Shown here one piece after another: positions 26,458 through 36,385 of a DNA stretch of 64,000 nt. This stretch comes from Oxytricha trifallax (taxonomy: Eukaryota > Ciliophora > Spirotrichea > Sporadotrichida > Oxytrichidae). How positions within the stretch are numbered: position 1 is the first letter of the stretch; each line of letters begins with the position of its first letter. A model generated the notes under the pieces. It worked only from the letters and a program-made list of their open reading frames with translations. It was not told where the DNA came from and made no database searches. The stretch covers positions 62,001 to 126,000 of the forward strand of contig ARYC01000367.1 of NCBI GenBank assembly GCA_000711775.1. The letters run 5' to 3'. A program made the translations under genes and the position numbers.

Positions 26458-26926
26458 GGATACCCCCCATGTGCCTGGAATCGGAAAAGACCCCCCATGT
26501 GCCTGGAATTTTTTTGACTTTCGTTCACAGTTCTGGAATCATGAAAAGTTCTCTATGAAGAAGAAATTTCCAAAACTCAATGACCACCGTACCATATAAT
26601 TTAGCTACCCTAGATTACGATTAAAAAACGAAATTTAAAAAATAATGAAGGATTCATGGAGAAAAATTATATTGTTTATGTTATAAAATTGCATTTTATG
26701 ATAATTTTCCAACTGATTTTTCTCCATGAATCCTTCATTATTTTTTAAATTTCGTTTTTTAATCGTAATCTAGGGTAGCTAAATTATATAGTACGGTGGT
26801 CATTGAATTTTGGAAATTTCTTCTTCATAGAGAACTTTTCATGATTCCAGAACTGTGAACGAAAGTCAAAAAAATTCCAGACACATTGGGGGGTCTTTTC
26901 CGATTCCAGGCTCATGGGGGGTATCC
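26458..26926. mobile_element. 469-bp palindromic MITE with 8-bp TSD
   Basis: Nearly the whole element is an inverted repeat of about 210-bp arms around a short AT-rich loop near 26690. Termini are GGATACCCCCCATG followed by GCCTGGAATCGGAAAAGACC. An exact TATTATTT occurs on both sides (26450-26457 and 26927-26934). No coding frame. The 8-bp duplication matches that of element X1, suggesting mobilisation by a related transposase. Confidence 0.75.
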
Positions 26927-27000
26927 TATTATTTAGATTTATAACATTTAAATATATACCTACATTATAATATTATAATAAATAAGAACTCAATGAATTT

Positions 27001-27112
27001 TCTGGAAGAAAAAGGTTTTTGGTACATGGTTAAGTGGGATACATATATTGCATTGAATGCGCCACTTCAAGAAAAGGGCATCATGGTTTCAGATATATTT
27101 ATATTGAATATT
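27001..27112 (+). CDS. locus F' coding segment 2, CxxC motif
   Basis: Reads SGRKRFLVHGQVGYIYCIEC then ATSRKGHHGFRY in ciliate code. It matches the segment at 58680-58776 (KRFRVNKAKQYLYCLDCEKQ...RHPGF): both share KRF-V, Y-YC--C and H-GF spacing, which looks like a small zinc-binding knuckle. The match between two otherwise different AT-rich neighbourhoods is the evidence that both are coding. Function unknown. Confidence 0.5.
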
Positions 27113-27835
27113 ATAAATATATAAAAAAAATTATATCAAAATTAGAATATAATTCCATTTATACTAAATTGAAACCATTATATTCCTTTAAGTTCATTAT
27201 AATACCCAAATTTTTATGGTTATTACTAACATTTTAAATAAAAAAATTGTTTAATCAAGGATCTAATCAAAAGATGAAGTATTTTTTTTATATTTTAAAT
27301 TCTTAAACTTAATCATTTAATGATTAGATCTAAAGGTTAAGGTTGGTATTTAAATGAAAATTAAAAAAAAACTGAGATTAAATTTCAAAATTATGTTGAT
27401 ATATTGGATATTGACAAGGCAGATAAAATTTTTTAAATAATATTAATATCACAAATTATTTGAATTACCTATTATAACTCAATATTTAAGCCTAAGTTCC
27501 CTAATAATAGATTTAAAAAAGTCTAGAAAGAACATATTTACAGTATTTATTTTACATTAACTGATAAAATAACAACAATCTTTAAGTAAAAATGAACATT
27601 TTTGCGATGTCTTATATTTATATTATGTGCAAATTTTACAAAATTCTTTTCTGATTCCTTGCATAGTATTTTTTATTTAGCTTAATATATCCCTAAAGTA
27701 ATTAAATTAATATTTTACTTATTAAAAAGAAATCATATGAATTATTTACAACTGTCTATGCAATTAATCAGAATCGAACTTGGTAAAATTTACATCAAAA
27801 AAATGTAACATTATTCAATTTTACTTAAAATATTT

Positions 27836-28250
27836 AGGGGGAAAAAATTTTCTGCCCCGTGCAGTTTCCCGCTCCCCACGGAAGTTTCTTGCCTTCAACA
27901 TTTAATTTTTATTTTTTTTAATAATAACCTTAGAAGTATGTAGATCCCAAGTTCAATGATCATCTTTATATTAAATAGGTATTTCTAAAATATAATTTTC
28001 AAGGATTATATTTATTCTTGACTTACAATATAATAAAAACAACGCAAAGTTAATTGGTGTGTTTTTCATTATAATTTAAATTATTTTTATCAAAATATTA
28101 ATGAGATTTGATACTAGATTACAAATAATCAAATCAAATTTATGTTAATGATTTTTAGAAATTTATAATTAATATATATTTTTATTTATGAGCAGGAAAC
28201 TTCCTCCCTTGGGTGCATATAAAATTATGGGGCAGGAAACTTTCTAACCC
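27836..28250. mobile_element. 415-bp degenerate MITE with 8-bp TSD
   Basis: Left end AGGGGGAAAAAATTTTCTGC pairs with the complement of the right end (GGGCAGGAAACTTTCTAACC); a second paired motif lies inside (GGAAGTTTCTTGC at left, GAGCAGGAAACTTCC at right). Flanked by AAATATTT on both sides (27828-27835, 28251-28258). No coding capacity. Arms have diverged, so this is an older insertion than the 26458 element. Confidence 0.6.
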
Positions 28251-29259
28251 AAATATTTTGTTAATTTACCATTTATTGTAAATTAAATACCATAAATAAA
28301 TTCTCTCTAGACTTTTTATATTAATACTAAGGGATCTCAGAGACCTATTAATTGAGTATTATTGCTTTATTTTTAATCTGCTTGTGATATTTTAGATTAT
28401 TTATAAATTAAAAAAAATATTACTTGCGAAAATAGGATGATATCCTCATTTATACATATAAAAATTTAATTCGAAAAATACTATGGGTTATATATGAGAT
28501 TAGATATTGCATTTTTATTTATTTAAAATGCGGAATCTAAATTCAAGATATGATAATGAGTTAGCTAAATTATTATAATTATTGGGGAATAAATAAATTT
28601 AATCAAGATTGAACATGTTTTATTTTAATATTAAAATAAAATGGTATTTGCAGTTTCTTTATAGCAGATTTTTATGCATAAACCATTATTACGTTAGAGT
28701 ACCTTAATTATATTTATTAAAATAAATAAATTCAAATACAGCAAAACTTTTTAAAAAAATGCATGATATAATTATTCAATAAGTATTTGTATAAAAAAAA
28801 AATAAAATTGCTACTATAGAAGATAACAAAATATGAAGAGTTTTACTTTTTATGTATATGAAAATTAATCTACTTAATATATAAAATTCACTGATTTATT
28901 TTATTGCATTTTCTGTAAAAAAAAGGTTATATTAAAATTATAGATTTCTTTATAAATATAATTAAGGCACTCTGCCATTAAACAGGTTTATCAAAAAAAT
29001 TGAGGGAATAATACCTAAAAATATCAAAATATCTTAATTATTTAATCGAACATGAGCAATATTTAATGAATTTTATGTATGTCCCTATAATTATGCTTTT
29101 TTAGCAAAGCATATAAATTATATAGGCTGAAAAATAAAAGTTAAAATTAAAGTAATTAACTCAAAACTTTCTTAATTATACATCTAATGGTTATTATTTC
29201 ACAGATTAATAGCTTAAATTAATTCATTCTGTATATTGGTATAAAATTATAAAAAGAAT
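28251..29259. other. AT-rich interval
   Basis: Very AT-rich DNA between the degenerate MITE and the large palindrome. No frame in ciliate code stands out, and no inverted or tandem repeat was recognised. Probably IES DNA within locus F'. Confidence 0.4.
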
Positions 29260-29366
29260 AGAGATTTATTTATAATCCAAAGAGACCTTTGCACTATATG
29301 ATTAAAATATAATTAAATTAAATATTATTTTCCATTAAAAAAAAATCAAAATGAAAATCTTGTCCA

Positions 29367-30029
29367 ATGAAAAATGCTTCCTAATACATCAAGCATATAG
29401 GCATATAGGACACAGGAATAAGTAAAATAAGGTTAAAGATCAGCAAGAAGCTAGATGCCTCGCTTAACTTAATGTCCTTTCAAGAAAGCAACTTAGATGA
29501 ACCAATCGTCTTTCCATAATGCAAGGATTATTCACCTAGTATCAGACGCATCAAGTTATTCTATCAACGCCAAGGGCAAGTTATGAATTTTATAGCTTAT
29601 TGGTTCTATCGTAATGAAAAGTACAGTCCAGAAATAAGTAAAGGCTTATCCTAAAATGCTAGTGAAAATGATACTTCGAATTCATGGATAATATTTTTAA
29701 TTTTGCTCCCTGAGAAGATCACAGTGTTTACTACCTCGCCATCATCCTTTACTGTTGATATCTATAAGATTGTAAGCTATTTACATAAAAGGAAATATTC
29801 AGGTACACTTTTGAGTTTTCTGTTATGTCTCTCAAAGTACTCTGCTATACAAAGTTATTTTTTCTCTTACATATGTAACTGTGAATCTTACTTTTAGATA
29901 ATTATTAGGATGCTACTCTCTGGATATTCCCGCACTTAAATATTAACAAGTCTGTTTGATGCTATCAGCATTGAGATTCTCACTGCGGAATAGTCTCTCA
30001 TGATTTCACTATATAAAATAATTAATTGA
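29367..30029 (+). CDS. unknown 220-aa protein, left palindrome arm
   Basis: Open from ATG 29367 to TGA 30027-30029 with TAA/TAG as Gln; about nine TAA/TAG codons are used as Gln, spread along the frame. Starts MKNASQYIKHIGIQDTGISK and contains SIRRIKLFYQRQGQVMNFIA and RMLLSGYSRTQILTSLFDAI. No known domain was recognised; a Cys pair (ICNC) occurs near residue 170. The intact frame in both arms implies either recent duplication or selection. It converges on its mirror copy with stops about 170 bp apart. Confidence 0.55.
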
Positions 30030-30199
30030 TATGAAAAAGCCATACAACTCGCAGACCTGTGCTGATTTTAATCAATTTAAAGTTCAAAACTATTTTATAA
30101 CGTATATTAAATATGTCTCTAATTTTCAATTTTAAATAAGTTTTGAACTTTAAATGATTAAAATCAGCACAGGTCTGCGAGTTGTATGGCTTTTTCATA

Positions 30200-30862
30200 T
30201 CAATTAATTATTTTATATAGTGAAATCATGAGAGACTATTCCGCAGTGAGAATCTCAATGCTGATAGCATCAAACAGACCTGTTAATATTTAAGTGCGGG
30301 AATATCCAGAGAGTAGCATCCTAATAATTATCTAAAAGTAAGATTCACAGTTACATATGTAAGAGAAAAAATAACTTTGTATAGCAGAGTACTTTGAGAG
30401 ACATAACAGAAAACTCAAAAGTGTACCTGAATATTTCCTTTTATGTAAATAGCTTACAATCTTATAGATATCAACAGTAAAGGATGATGGCGAGGTAGTA
30501 AACACTGTGATCTTCTCAGGGAGCAAAATTAAAAATATTATCCATGAATTCGAAGTATCATTTTCACTAGCATTTTAGGATAAGCCTTTACTTATTTCTG
30601 GACTGTACTTTTCATTACGATAGAACCAATAAGCTATAAAATTCATAACTTGCCCTTGGCGTTGATAGAATAACTTGATGCGTCTGATACTAGGTGAATA
30701 ATCCTTGCATTATGGAAAGACGATTGGTTCATCTAAGTTGCTTTCTTGAAAGGACATTAAGTTAAGCGAGGCATCTAGCTTCTTGCTGATCTTTAACCTT
30801 ATTTTACTTATTCCTGTGTCCTATATGCCTATATGCTTGATGTATTAGGAAGCATTTTTCAT
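30200..30862 (-). CDS. unknown 220-aa protein, right palindrome arm
   Basis: Mirror copy of the left-arm ORF: start ATG at 30862, stop TGA at 30200-30202, same 663-nt length. The 64-residue window starting MLPEKITVFTTS is identical in both arms. Convergent arrangement would give transcripts able to form double-stranded RNA across the centre. No family recognised. Confidence 0.55.
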
Positions 30863-31140
30863 TGGACAAGATTTTCATTTTGATTTTTTTTTAATGGAAA
30901 ATAATATTTAATTTAATTATATTTTAATCATATAGTGCAAAGGTCTCTTTGGATTATAAATAAATCTCTTAAATGAAAAATAATATTTTTCTTTAAGAAA
31001 AATTATTACAAAATTCTTTTAAATGTAGTCGAATATATGTTATAATTATTATTTACTTAAAAAATGATTAAATATAAGAAAATTATTTTTTTAAAATTTG
31101 AATATATCTGCAAAATTATTTATTTATAAATAAATATTTC

Positions 31141-31240
31141 AGAGTTGAACTCTTAAAAAACAAATATGAAACTCCTGTTTTATTCGTTCAACACAGAGCT
31201 CATTTCAAAAGTGGTCACAACACAGATTTTAAATTATAAT
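31141..31240 (+). CDS. locus F' coding segment 3
   Basis: After a TTTCAG acceptor-like sequence the plus strand reads RVELLKNKYETPVLFVQHRA then HFKSGHNTDFK. It matches 61620-61732 (RVQCLRNENNEPILFVFNRV...HFKGHKTD), which follows an ATTCAG. The shared motif and shared 5' splice-like context support a real exon. Function unknown. Just downstream the locus is occupied by an old TBE fragment. Confidence 0.5.
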
Positions 31241-31563
31241 ACATATTATAATATAATTATAGTTTATTATTCACATAAAATTTTATGAGAGTAAAGTATT
31301 TTAATAATTAAATTTATTATTTTTATATATTATTACATTATTTAAGTTGGTTGAATCACGATTAATAAATTTTAATTTGGTATTAAAAACATAAAAGTTA
31401 GTTTCATAATTTAACTGAAAAGATCTAATTAAATTATAGTTATTATAGTTATATGATGGATAAAAGTTTTACAAATAAAATTAAATTATAATGACGTTTG
31501 TTGCAGGAATATGTTGTAACTTTAAAAAAGATAGTATAACTAAACTATACTATGCCATATTAA

Positions 31564-33040
31564 ATCCCTTAAAAGAATGTTTATTTTTTTTGTTGTTGTA
31601 AAAGTTGAGATTTTATTGGGGTTAAAAAAATTGTGCAAATTAGCAAAAAGATAAGAATATATTTTTGAAATTCATGGTCTATTTATGATGAGTAAAATAA
31701 AAAAATATTGTTTAAGTTTAGGTAAGGTACAAGTTTTAAAATATAGAATAAGTCAGTATTGACGTCAATTACTCACCGATGACGTCAATAACTCACCAGT
31801 TTTAATAAATGGTAAAATTGTGCATAGCACAATTAAACTAAAAAATTGAAGTTTCAAGCAAGGTCTTAGGGGTGCTACCTCTATAAGAGTCACAGGGGTG
31901 GAGACCCTGATTTGATGTCAAATCAAAATTTTTAAGAGCAGGGATCGAGTGTGTGCAAAGCATTTGCCCGCCTACCTTTCTCCTGACTATGTTCTTTACG
32001 TGTTCCATGAGGATATTAAAGCATATAAGTATTCTTTTCAAGAGAATACCTTTTTCTTAGTTTCCAAATTATAAGGAAGAGTACCTGCTTTTCATAATCT
32101 TAGTTGAATAAGTACTGAATCAATATTTGTCTTTTTTTATTTCTTTTAAGGTCATATCGATTAATTACTTCTTTTTTAGGTTGTAAAGAAAAAGATTTAA
32201 GCAAGAAATGGTTGTTAAGCAAAAATTTGCTTGAGTTGAATCTTTATTTTGGTTCTTGTTATTGGCTAGGGGTACTAAGTTTTGTGATTATCCTCCTCTT
32301 GTTTCCGGGATGGTATTTATATGGCCGCTTCTTCTTGTGTAATTATAACATTTTGAAGATTTGTTGTTTAAGTTGATGCTTAGAATGTGTAATTTCCAAA
32401 ATACTCCATAGTCTTGTTTATTACCAAATGCAATGAGGTAATATTATTTACCTTCATCGACTATATTGAAAGATCAGGAACGAGATGTAAAACTTAATTA
32501 AGCAGATTTTTATTTGATGCTTCTGTCAGAATTACACTTTGTCGAAAAGGTACCGGCCTATGATGTTTCAACTTGTAAAGACTCCAAACATTCATAAGAG
32601 GCCATTAAATCCACTCGATCCCTGCTCTTAAAAAATTTGATTTGAAATCAAATCAGGGTCTCCACCCCTGTGACTCTTTTAGAGGTAGCACCCCTAAGAC
32701 CTTGCTTGAAACTTCAATTTTAAGTTTAATTGTGCTATGCACAATTTTACCATTTATTAAAACTGGTGAGTAATTGACGTCATCGGTGAGTAATTGACAT
32801 CATAGGTGAGTAATTGACGTCAAAACCCGAATAAGTCATCAGTGCTATATTATGCAGCAAATGAAAAACTTGTAAACAAAATCCTTGAATATTAGTTTCT
32901 ACTTCTTCTAGTTGTTTACGATAAAAAATATTGGCTCTTGAAAACATCAAAACGAAAATGAAAGTTCTCTCTTGTTCACCTTAACTTCATAGTGTTTAAC
33001 AAGAGTTATGTTTCTACTCAGTTTCCTGAATAAATATACC
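31564..33040 (+). mobile_element. decayed TBE left-end fragment split by element X2
   Basis: Two pieces (31564-31753 and 32837-33040) align with the left end and transposase 5' region of T1 (33897-34400): shared landmarks TTATTGGGGTTA, GTCTATTTATGATGAGTAA, TTTAGGTAAGGTACAAG, TATTATGCAGCAA and TATTGGCTCTTGAAAACATC. They are contiguous once element X2 and one copy of its 8-bp duplication are removed. No terminal C4A4 repeat survives. It is a fossil without coding capacity. Confidence 0.65.
31754..32828. mobile_element. non-autonomous DNA element with iterated 20-bp ends and 8-bp TSD (element X2)
   Basis: Ends contain the 20-mer TGACGTCAATTACTCACCGG iterated about twice on the left and three times on the right, inverted, clearly related to the X1 20-mer. 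Inverted arms of roughly 190 bp follow (AGGGGTGCTACCTCT, CACAGGGGTGGAGACCCTGA, AGAGCAGGGATCGAGTG on both sides). Flanked by GAATAAGT (31746-31753 and 32829-32836). Inserted inside an old TBE fragment. The 0.65-kb interior has no recognised gene. The right terminus keeps GGGTTTTGACGTC; the left reads CAGTATTGACGTC. Confidence 0.75.
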
Positions 33041-33240
33041 ATTTACTTAACGCTTATATTATTATATTGAATACTTTTTTCTTTATAATCAAGATTTCAT
33101 AAAATTTAAAGAAATAATCTTTATAAAAACTTTTCATTAAGTCATAGCTTTAGAGCTTTTTATTTTATGACAGTAAGTTAGGGTTGAAAAGTTTGCTGCT
33201 CAAACATAAAATATATCGCTCTTTAATTTTTAATATCTTT

Positions 33241-33552
33241 ATGATATTATTCGACCAGATGCTGTTCAATTTACTTTATATAAATAAGCGGAAACTTATT
33301 GATGTTTTGGAAAATTCAGCAAAGGCGTATGTAAAAATACTGGTATAAAACAATCATTAGGTCTAATCTCATAAATACTTCGAAAGAGTCTCCTCTGTAA
33401 TATTCCTTTATAAATACTTTAAATATTAATATGTAGATTAAAATAAATAACATATCTTTATAATTCAAAAATACTATTCTTTATTTGTTTAGTTTCAAAA
33501 TTTAAAAAATGTTTTTTATAATAAATTTACAAAAAATTAAATTTTACGATGA
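33241..33552 (+). CDS. possible 103-aa protein, unknown
   Basis: Open from ATG 33241 to TGA 33550-33552 in ciliate code. The first half has protein-like composition (LYINKRKLIDVLENSAKAYV; KILVQNNHQVQSHKYFERVS); the last third is AT-rich and may be intron or spacer. No domain, no paralogue in the window. It may be a single MDS rather than a complete gene. Confidence 0.35.
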
Positions 33553-33896
33553 TTAATTTTTTTTAAAATTTTTTTTTGTTAGATATATAAAGCAAAATCT
33601 GCTAAGTTGGTAAATCTTCTACAATCTAACTAGTATAAATTAGATATTATATGTAATTTAAATCTTTATTTTACATTCATAAATTCGCAATTCAATACTA
33701 TTTTATGAATAATAAAATCGAATTTATTTTACCCTGATTCTTTTTGAAAATTTTAAATTAATAATAACTTATTTAGCTAATTGTATTTTTAGATATATAG
33801 ATAGATAGATAATTAGTAAATTACTAATTAAGTAATCATTATATTTTAAAAGGAAAAATACAATTAATTTTATAGTTTTTCTAACTGGATGGGATT
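33553..33896. other. AT-rich spacer before T1
   Basis: AT-rich DNA with a short GATA tract (ATAGATAGATAGATAA) near 33800. It ends in the ATT target duplication of T1 at 33894-33896. Nothing coding was seen. Confidence 0.4.
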
Positions 33897-34038
33897 CAAA
33901 ACCCCAAAACCCCTTCGTGAGGTTTATAAGTGCTTTGATTTGTAGGGTATAGTTGGGGTCTTATTGGGGTTAGTAGAGAAATTAGGTCAAATTGCAAAAT
34001 GAGAAATGGAAATTAGAGAAATTTAGGGTCTATTTATT

Positions 34039-35031
34039 ATGAGTAATATTTAGATTTACTGCTTAAAGTTAGGTATGGTACGAGTATTAATATAGACTAA
34101 GCCAAACTTATACTAAATTTTGCAGCTTTAGCAAAGTTATTACGCAAGAGTGCCTTAACTGTTAGGTATCACTGCTTGTTAGCTGTTTAGCATAATAACT
34201 CAGGCACTTGAAAACATCCTGCAAGAAAATAAAAGTTCTCTCAGGTTCATATTGACTTCCTCTGCGACTCGAAGACTTTGAAGTATTGGGCACACTTTCC
34301 ATTAGACTAGCGAGCTGTGATGTTTCATCGTAAGTTTCCTGACATGCGTATCTCTCCTTAGACTATAGCCAATATTTATAGAAGAAATGGTATTACTTTC
34401 AAGACTGTCAACAGAGTGAAGAGAGTGATTGATTTTACAGTGCCATTTTATAGTAATAATTTAAACTATATATATGATTAAATGCAGAGGGCTATTGACA
34501 ATAACATTAAGTTCATACACGCTGATGAAGCTGTGTTTACCTTCAACACCTTTATTAATAAGTCTTGGTATAAGAAGTATGATAGTATAGAAGTCTACGA
34601 TTAGAAAGTAAAGGTTGTAACCCATGCAATTTTAGCAGGTATTAGTGAAGACTCTGGCTTAGAAAGTTATGTTATTCACACTCGCTCTATTAAGGGAGAG
34701 TAGTACATGAAAGATAAATACAACGATTAGGAGATCATCCTGTTTGTTGAGAATCTCTCAGTTCATAAGACTAAGGAGTCTAAGAAAGCTGATGAAGAGT
34801 TAAACATAACTCCTGTATATAACGTTCCCTATAGCCCATAGTTTAATGGAATCGAATTCTATTGGAGTTAAAAAGAAGCTGCTGCTGTATCATCTTATGG
34901 ATGACTTGCCTATCGATACAGTAGACTTAATTCAAAGCAGCTGTAAGAGAGTGAGCTTAGATAAGACAATAATTTGTGCGAGAGAGGGAAGAATGAATAT
35001 TTATTAATAAGTTTTAGATTTATATGAATGA
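34039..35031 (+). pseudogene. T1 transposase (IS630/Tc1-mariner-like DDE), degenerate
   Basis: Aligned with the T2 copy, it reads HTH-like ILNFAALAKLLRKSALTVRY, then FIHADEAVFTFNTFINKSWY (first catalytic Asp), ILFVENLSVHKTK and NVPYSPQFNGIEFYW (Glu). The second catalytic position, Asp in T2 and T3 (FVDNLSVH), is Glu here. There is a 1-nt deletion near 34072, a short deletion after KGEQYM, and a deletion of about 17 codons after YW that also shifts frame. The product would not be an active transposase. The end overlaps closely with the convergent 22-kDa gene. Confidence 0.8.
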
Positions 35032-35041
35032 ATAAGTTCGC

Positions 35042-35819
35042 ATATTAAACTAACCCATAAAGGGGTGTGGCTTCTCTTTCTTCTCCTCTTCTTATGGCTT
35101 GCTTGGGCCCATATTTCTTCTCTTAGAGCCAGCTCCTGAATCTATGTTCATTTCATCTGGCTTTTAAAAATCTTTATAAAGTCTCTTTGCTCACTTCATG
35201 AATAGTCTATGACTTTCTCTCTCTGTGAACCTTTGCATGTTCTTTCATTAGTAATATACCAGTTCAAGGTTTCCCTACAAAGTTGTATGTCAAAGCTTAC
35301 TAGAGAGGTATGGATGCGTTTTAAGCTCCGCAAGCCAGGTGTCGCTTATTAGTATACCTTGCTTCTTTTAATCTTCAGGAGAAAAAGAGTAGCGTTTCTT
35401 GTGAGCTTCTTCAATTATCTCTCTGAGATGACTATCTCTTAAAGTTCCAAGAACACCAAAGAAGAAGCTCCTTTTGGGAGTTTGTTAGAGAGTTGTTTCT
35501 TAGTAGGAAGATAAACCTCCAACTCTTCATCTTTCATCATATCCTCGAAGAGATTAGTAAACGAAATCTCTGGGTAGTTTGGTATTTCTATCAACTTAAT
35601 TTCATTGTTTTTGAAGGCTTTCTTCTCATCACTTTTAAAAATGAAAATTTTAGTACCTTCCATCATTGGAAGGAATAATCCCACTCTAGGTATTGATTAA
35701 GTATATGTCACATGCTTACCATGCTGAGTGAGGTATCGATAGAGATCTTCCTTGCTTCTAAATCTTGAGATCATTTCTTAAGCTTCAACCCTCTTCATTG
35801 CAGTACTTATAGATTCCAT
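35042..35819 (-). pseudogene. T1 22-kDa TBE gene, degenerate
   Basis: Start ATG 35819 (MESISTAMKRVEAQEMISRF), a likely 36-nt intron (GTAAG...TAGAG), then VGLFLPMMEGTKIFIF and LIEIPNYPEISFTNLFEDMM. Downstream of the second, 26-nt intron the frame hits TGA right after RKP, where T2 has KPGT, and the C-terminal part (NIDSGAGSKRRNMGPSKPQ) is in another frame. The T2 stop (TGA) is CGA here. Function of this TBE protein is unknown. Confidence 0.7.
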
Positions 35820-36385
35820 CCTTGTTCCTTTTCTTGTTATTGGATTTCAAATTTTAATATATAGAGTTCTGGATCCTACTGTTAAAAATCTTAGTATTAA
35901 ATATGGGTATCTCATAGGAGGTCAACCTGGTAAGGATACGTGGAGAAAGCTGGCAGAAGCTGTAACAAACTTCAGAGATGGAGCTCCATTTTTATCTATT
36001 TAGTTCCATTAAATTAGTACTAAATTTGTTTAAATTTATTCAGTACTGGTACTAATTCGGTTTAATTTTAATTGGTACCAATTTAATAGTACCAAAACTT
36101 AATTAGTAACTAATTTCAAACTAATGAGGTTTGAATGGAAAAGTTCTAAAATGGTTCAAAACCTAATTGGTACCAGTACCAACCTGAATATAATCTAAGT
36201 TGGTACAAAATTAAAAATATTAAGGATGAAATTAGAAAATTATAGCTATAAGCTAAGTATAAATTTGAGCTCTAACACTTCAATATCAACCATTAGTGCT
36301 GCAGTGCGCCAACACCTATACACAGTTGGTTTAACTAGAGAGGCTATTAGAGCTTTATAATACAAATTTAAATTTGAATTTAAAC

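Larger units (their letters stand above)
29260..30969. repeat. 1.7-kb near-perfect palindrome carrying two mirror copies of one gene
   Basis: Two arms of about 831 bp (29260-30090 and 30140-30969) are inverted copies with at most a few differences (a 1-nt indel near the centre; one ACAAGTC/ACAGACC difference), separated by about 49 bp of unique AT-rich DNA. Outer ends read AGAGATTTATTTATAATCC. Each arm holds the same 220-codon ciliate-code ORF reading toward the centre. No clear target duplication flanks it. It could be a palindromic transposon, a recent inverted duplication, or an amplicon of a single-gene element. Confidence 0.85.

Noticed and set aside
26334..26528. Minus-strand ORF across a MITE end
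   Set aside because: Starts in the MITE arm and ends in flanking AT-rich DNA; the mirrored arm has no equivalent frame.
31838..32041. 67-codon ORF in element X2
   Set aside because: It runs across the inverted arm into the unique interior; the arm copy on the other side does not preserve it.
33897..33913. C4A4 repeats as chromosome ends (true telomeres)
   Set aside because: They occur in inverted pairs about 4.1 kb apart with transposon genes between and 3-bp duplications outside, which is the TBE terminus, not a chromosome end.
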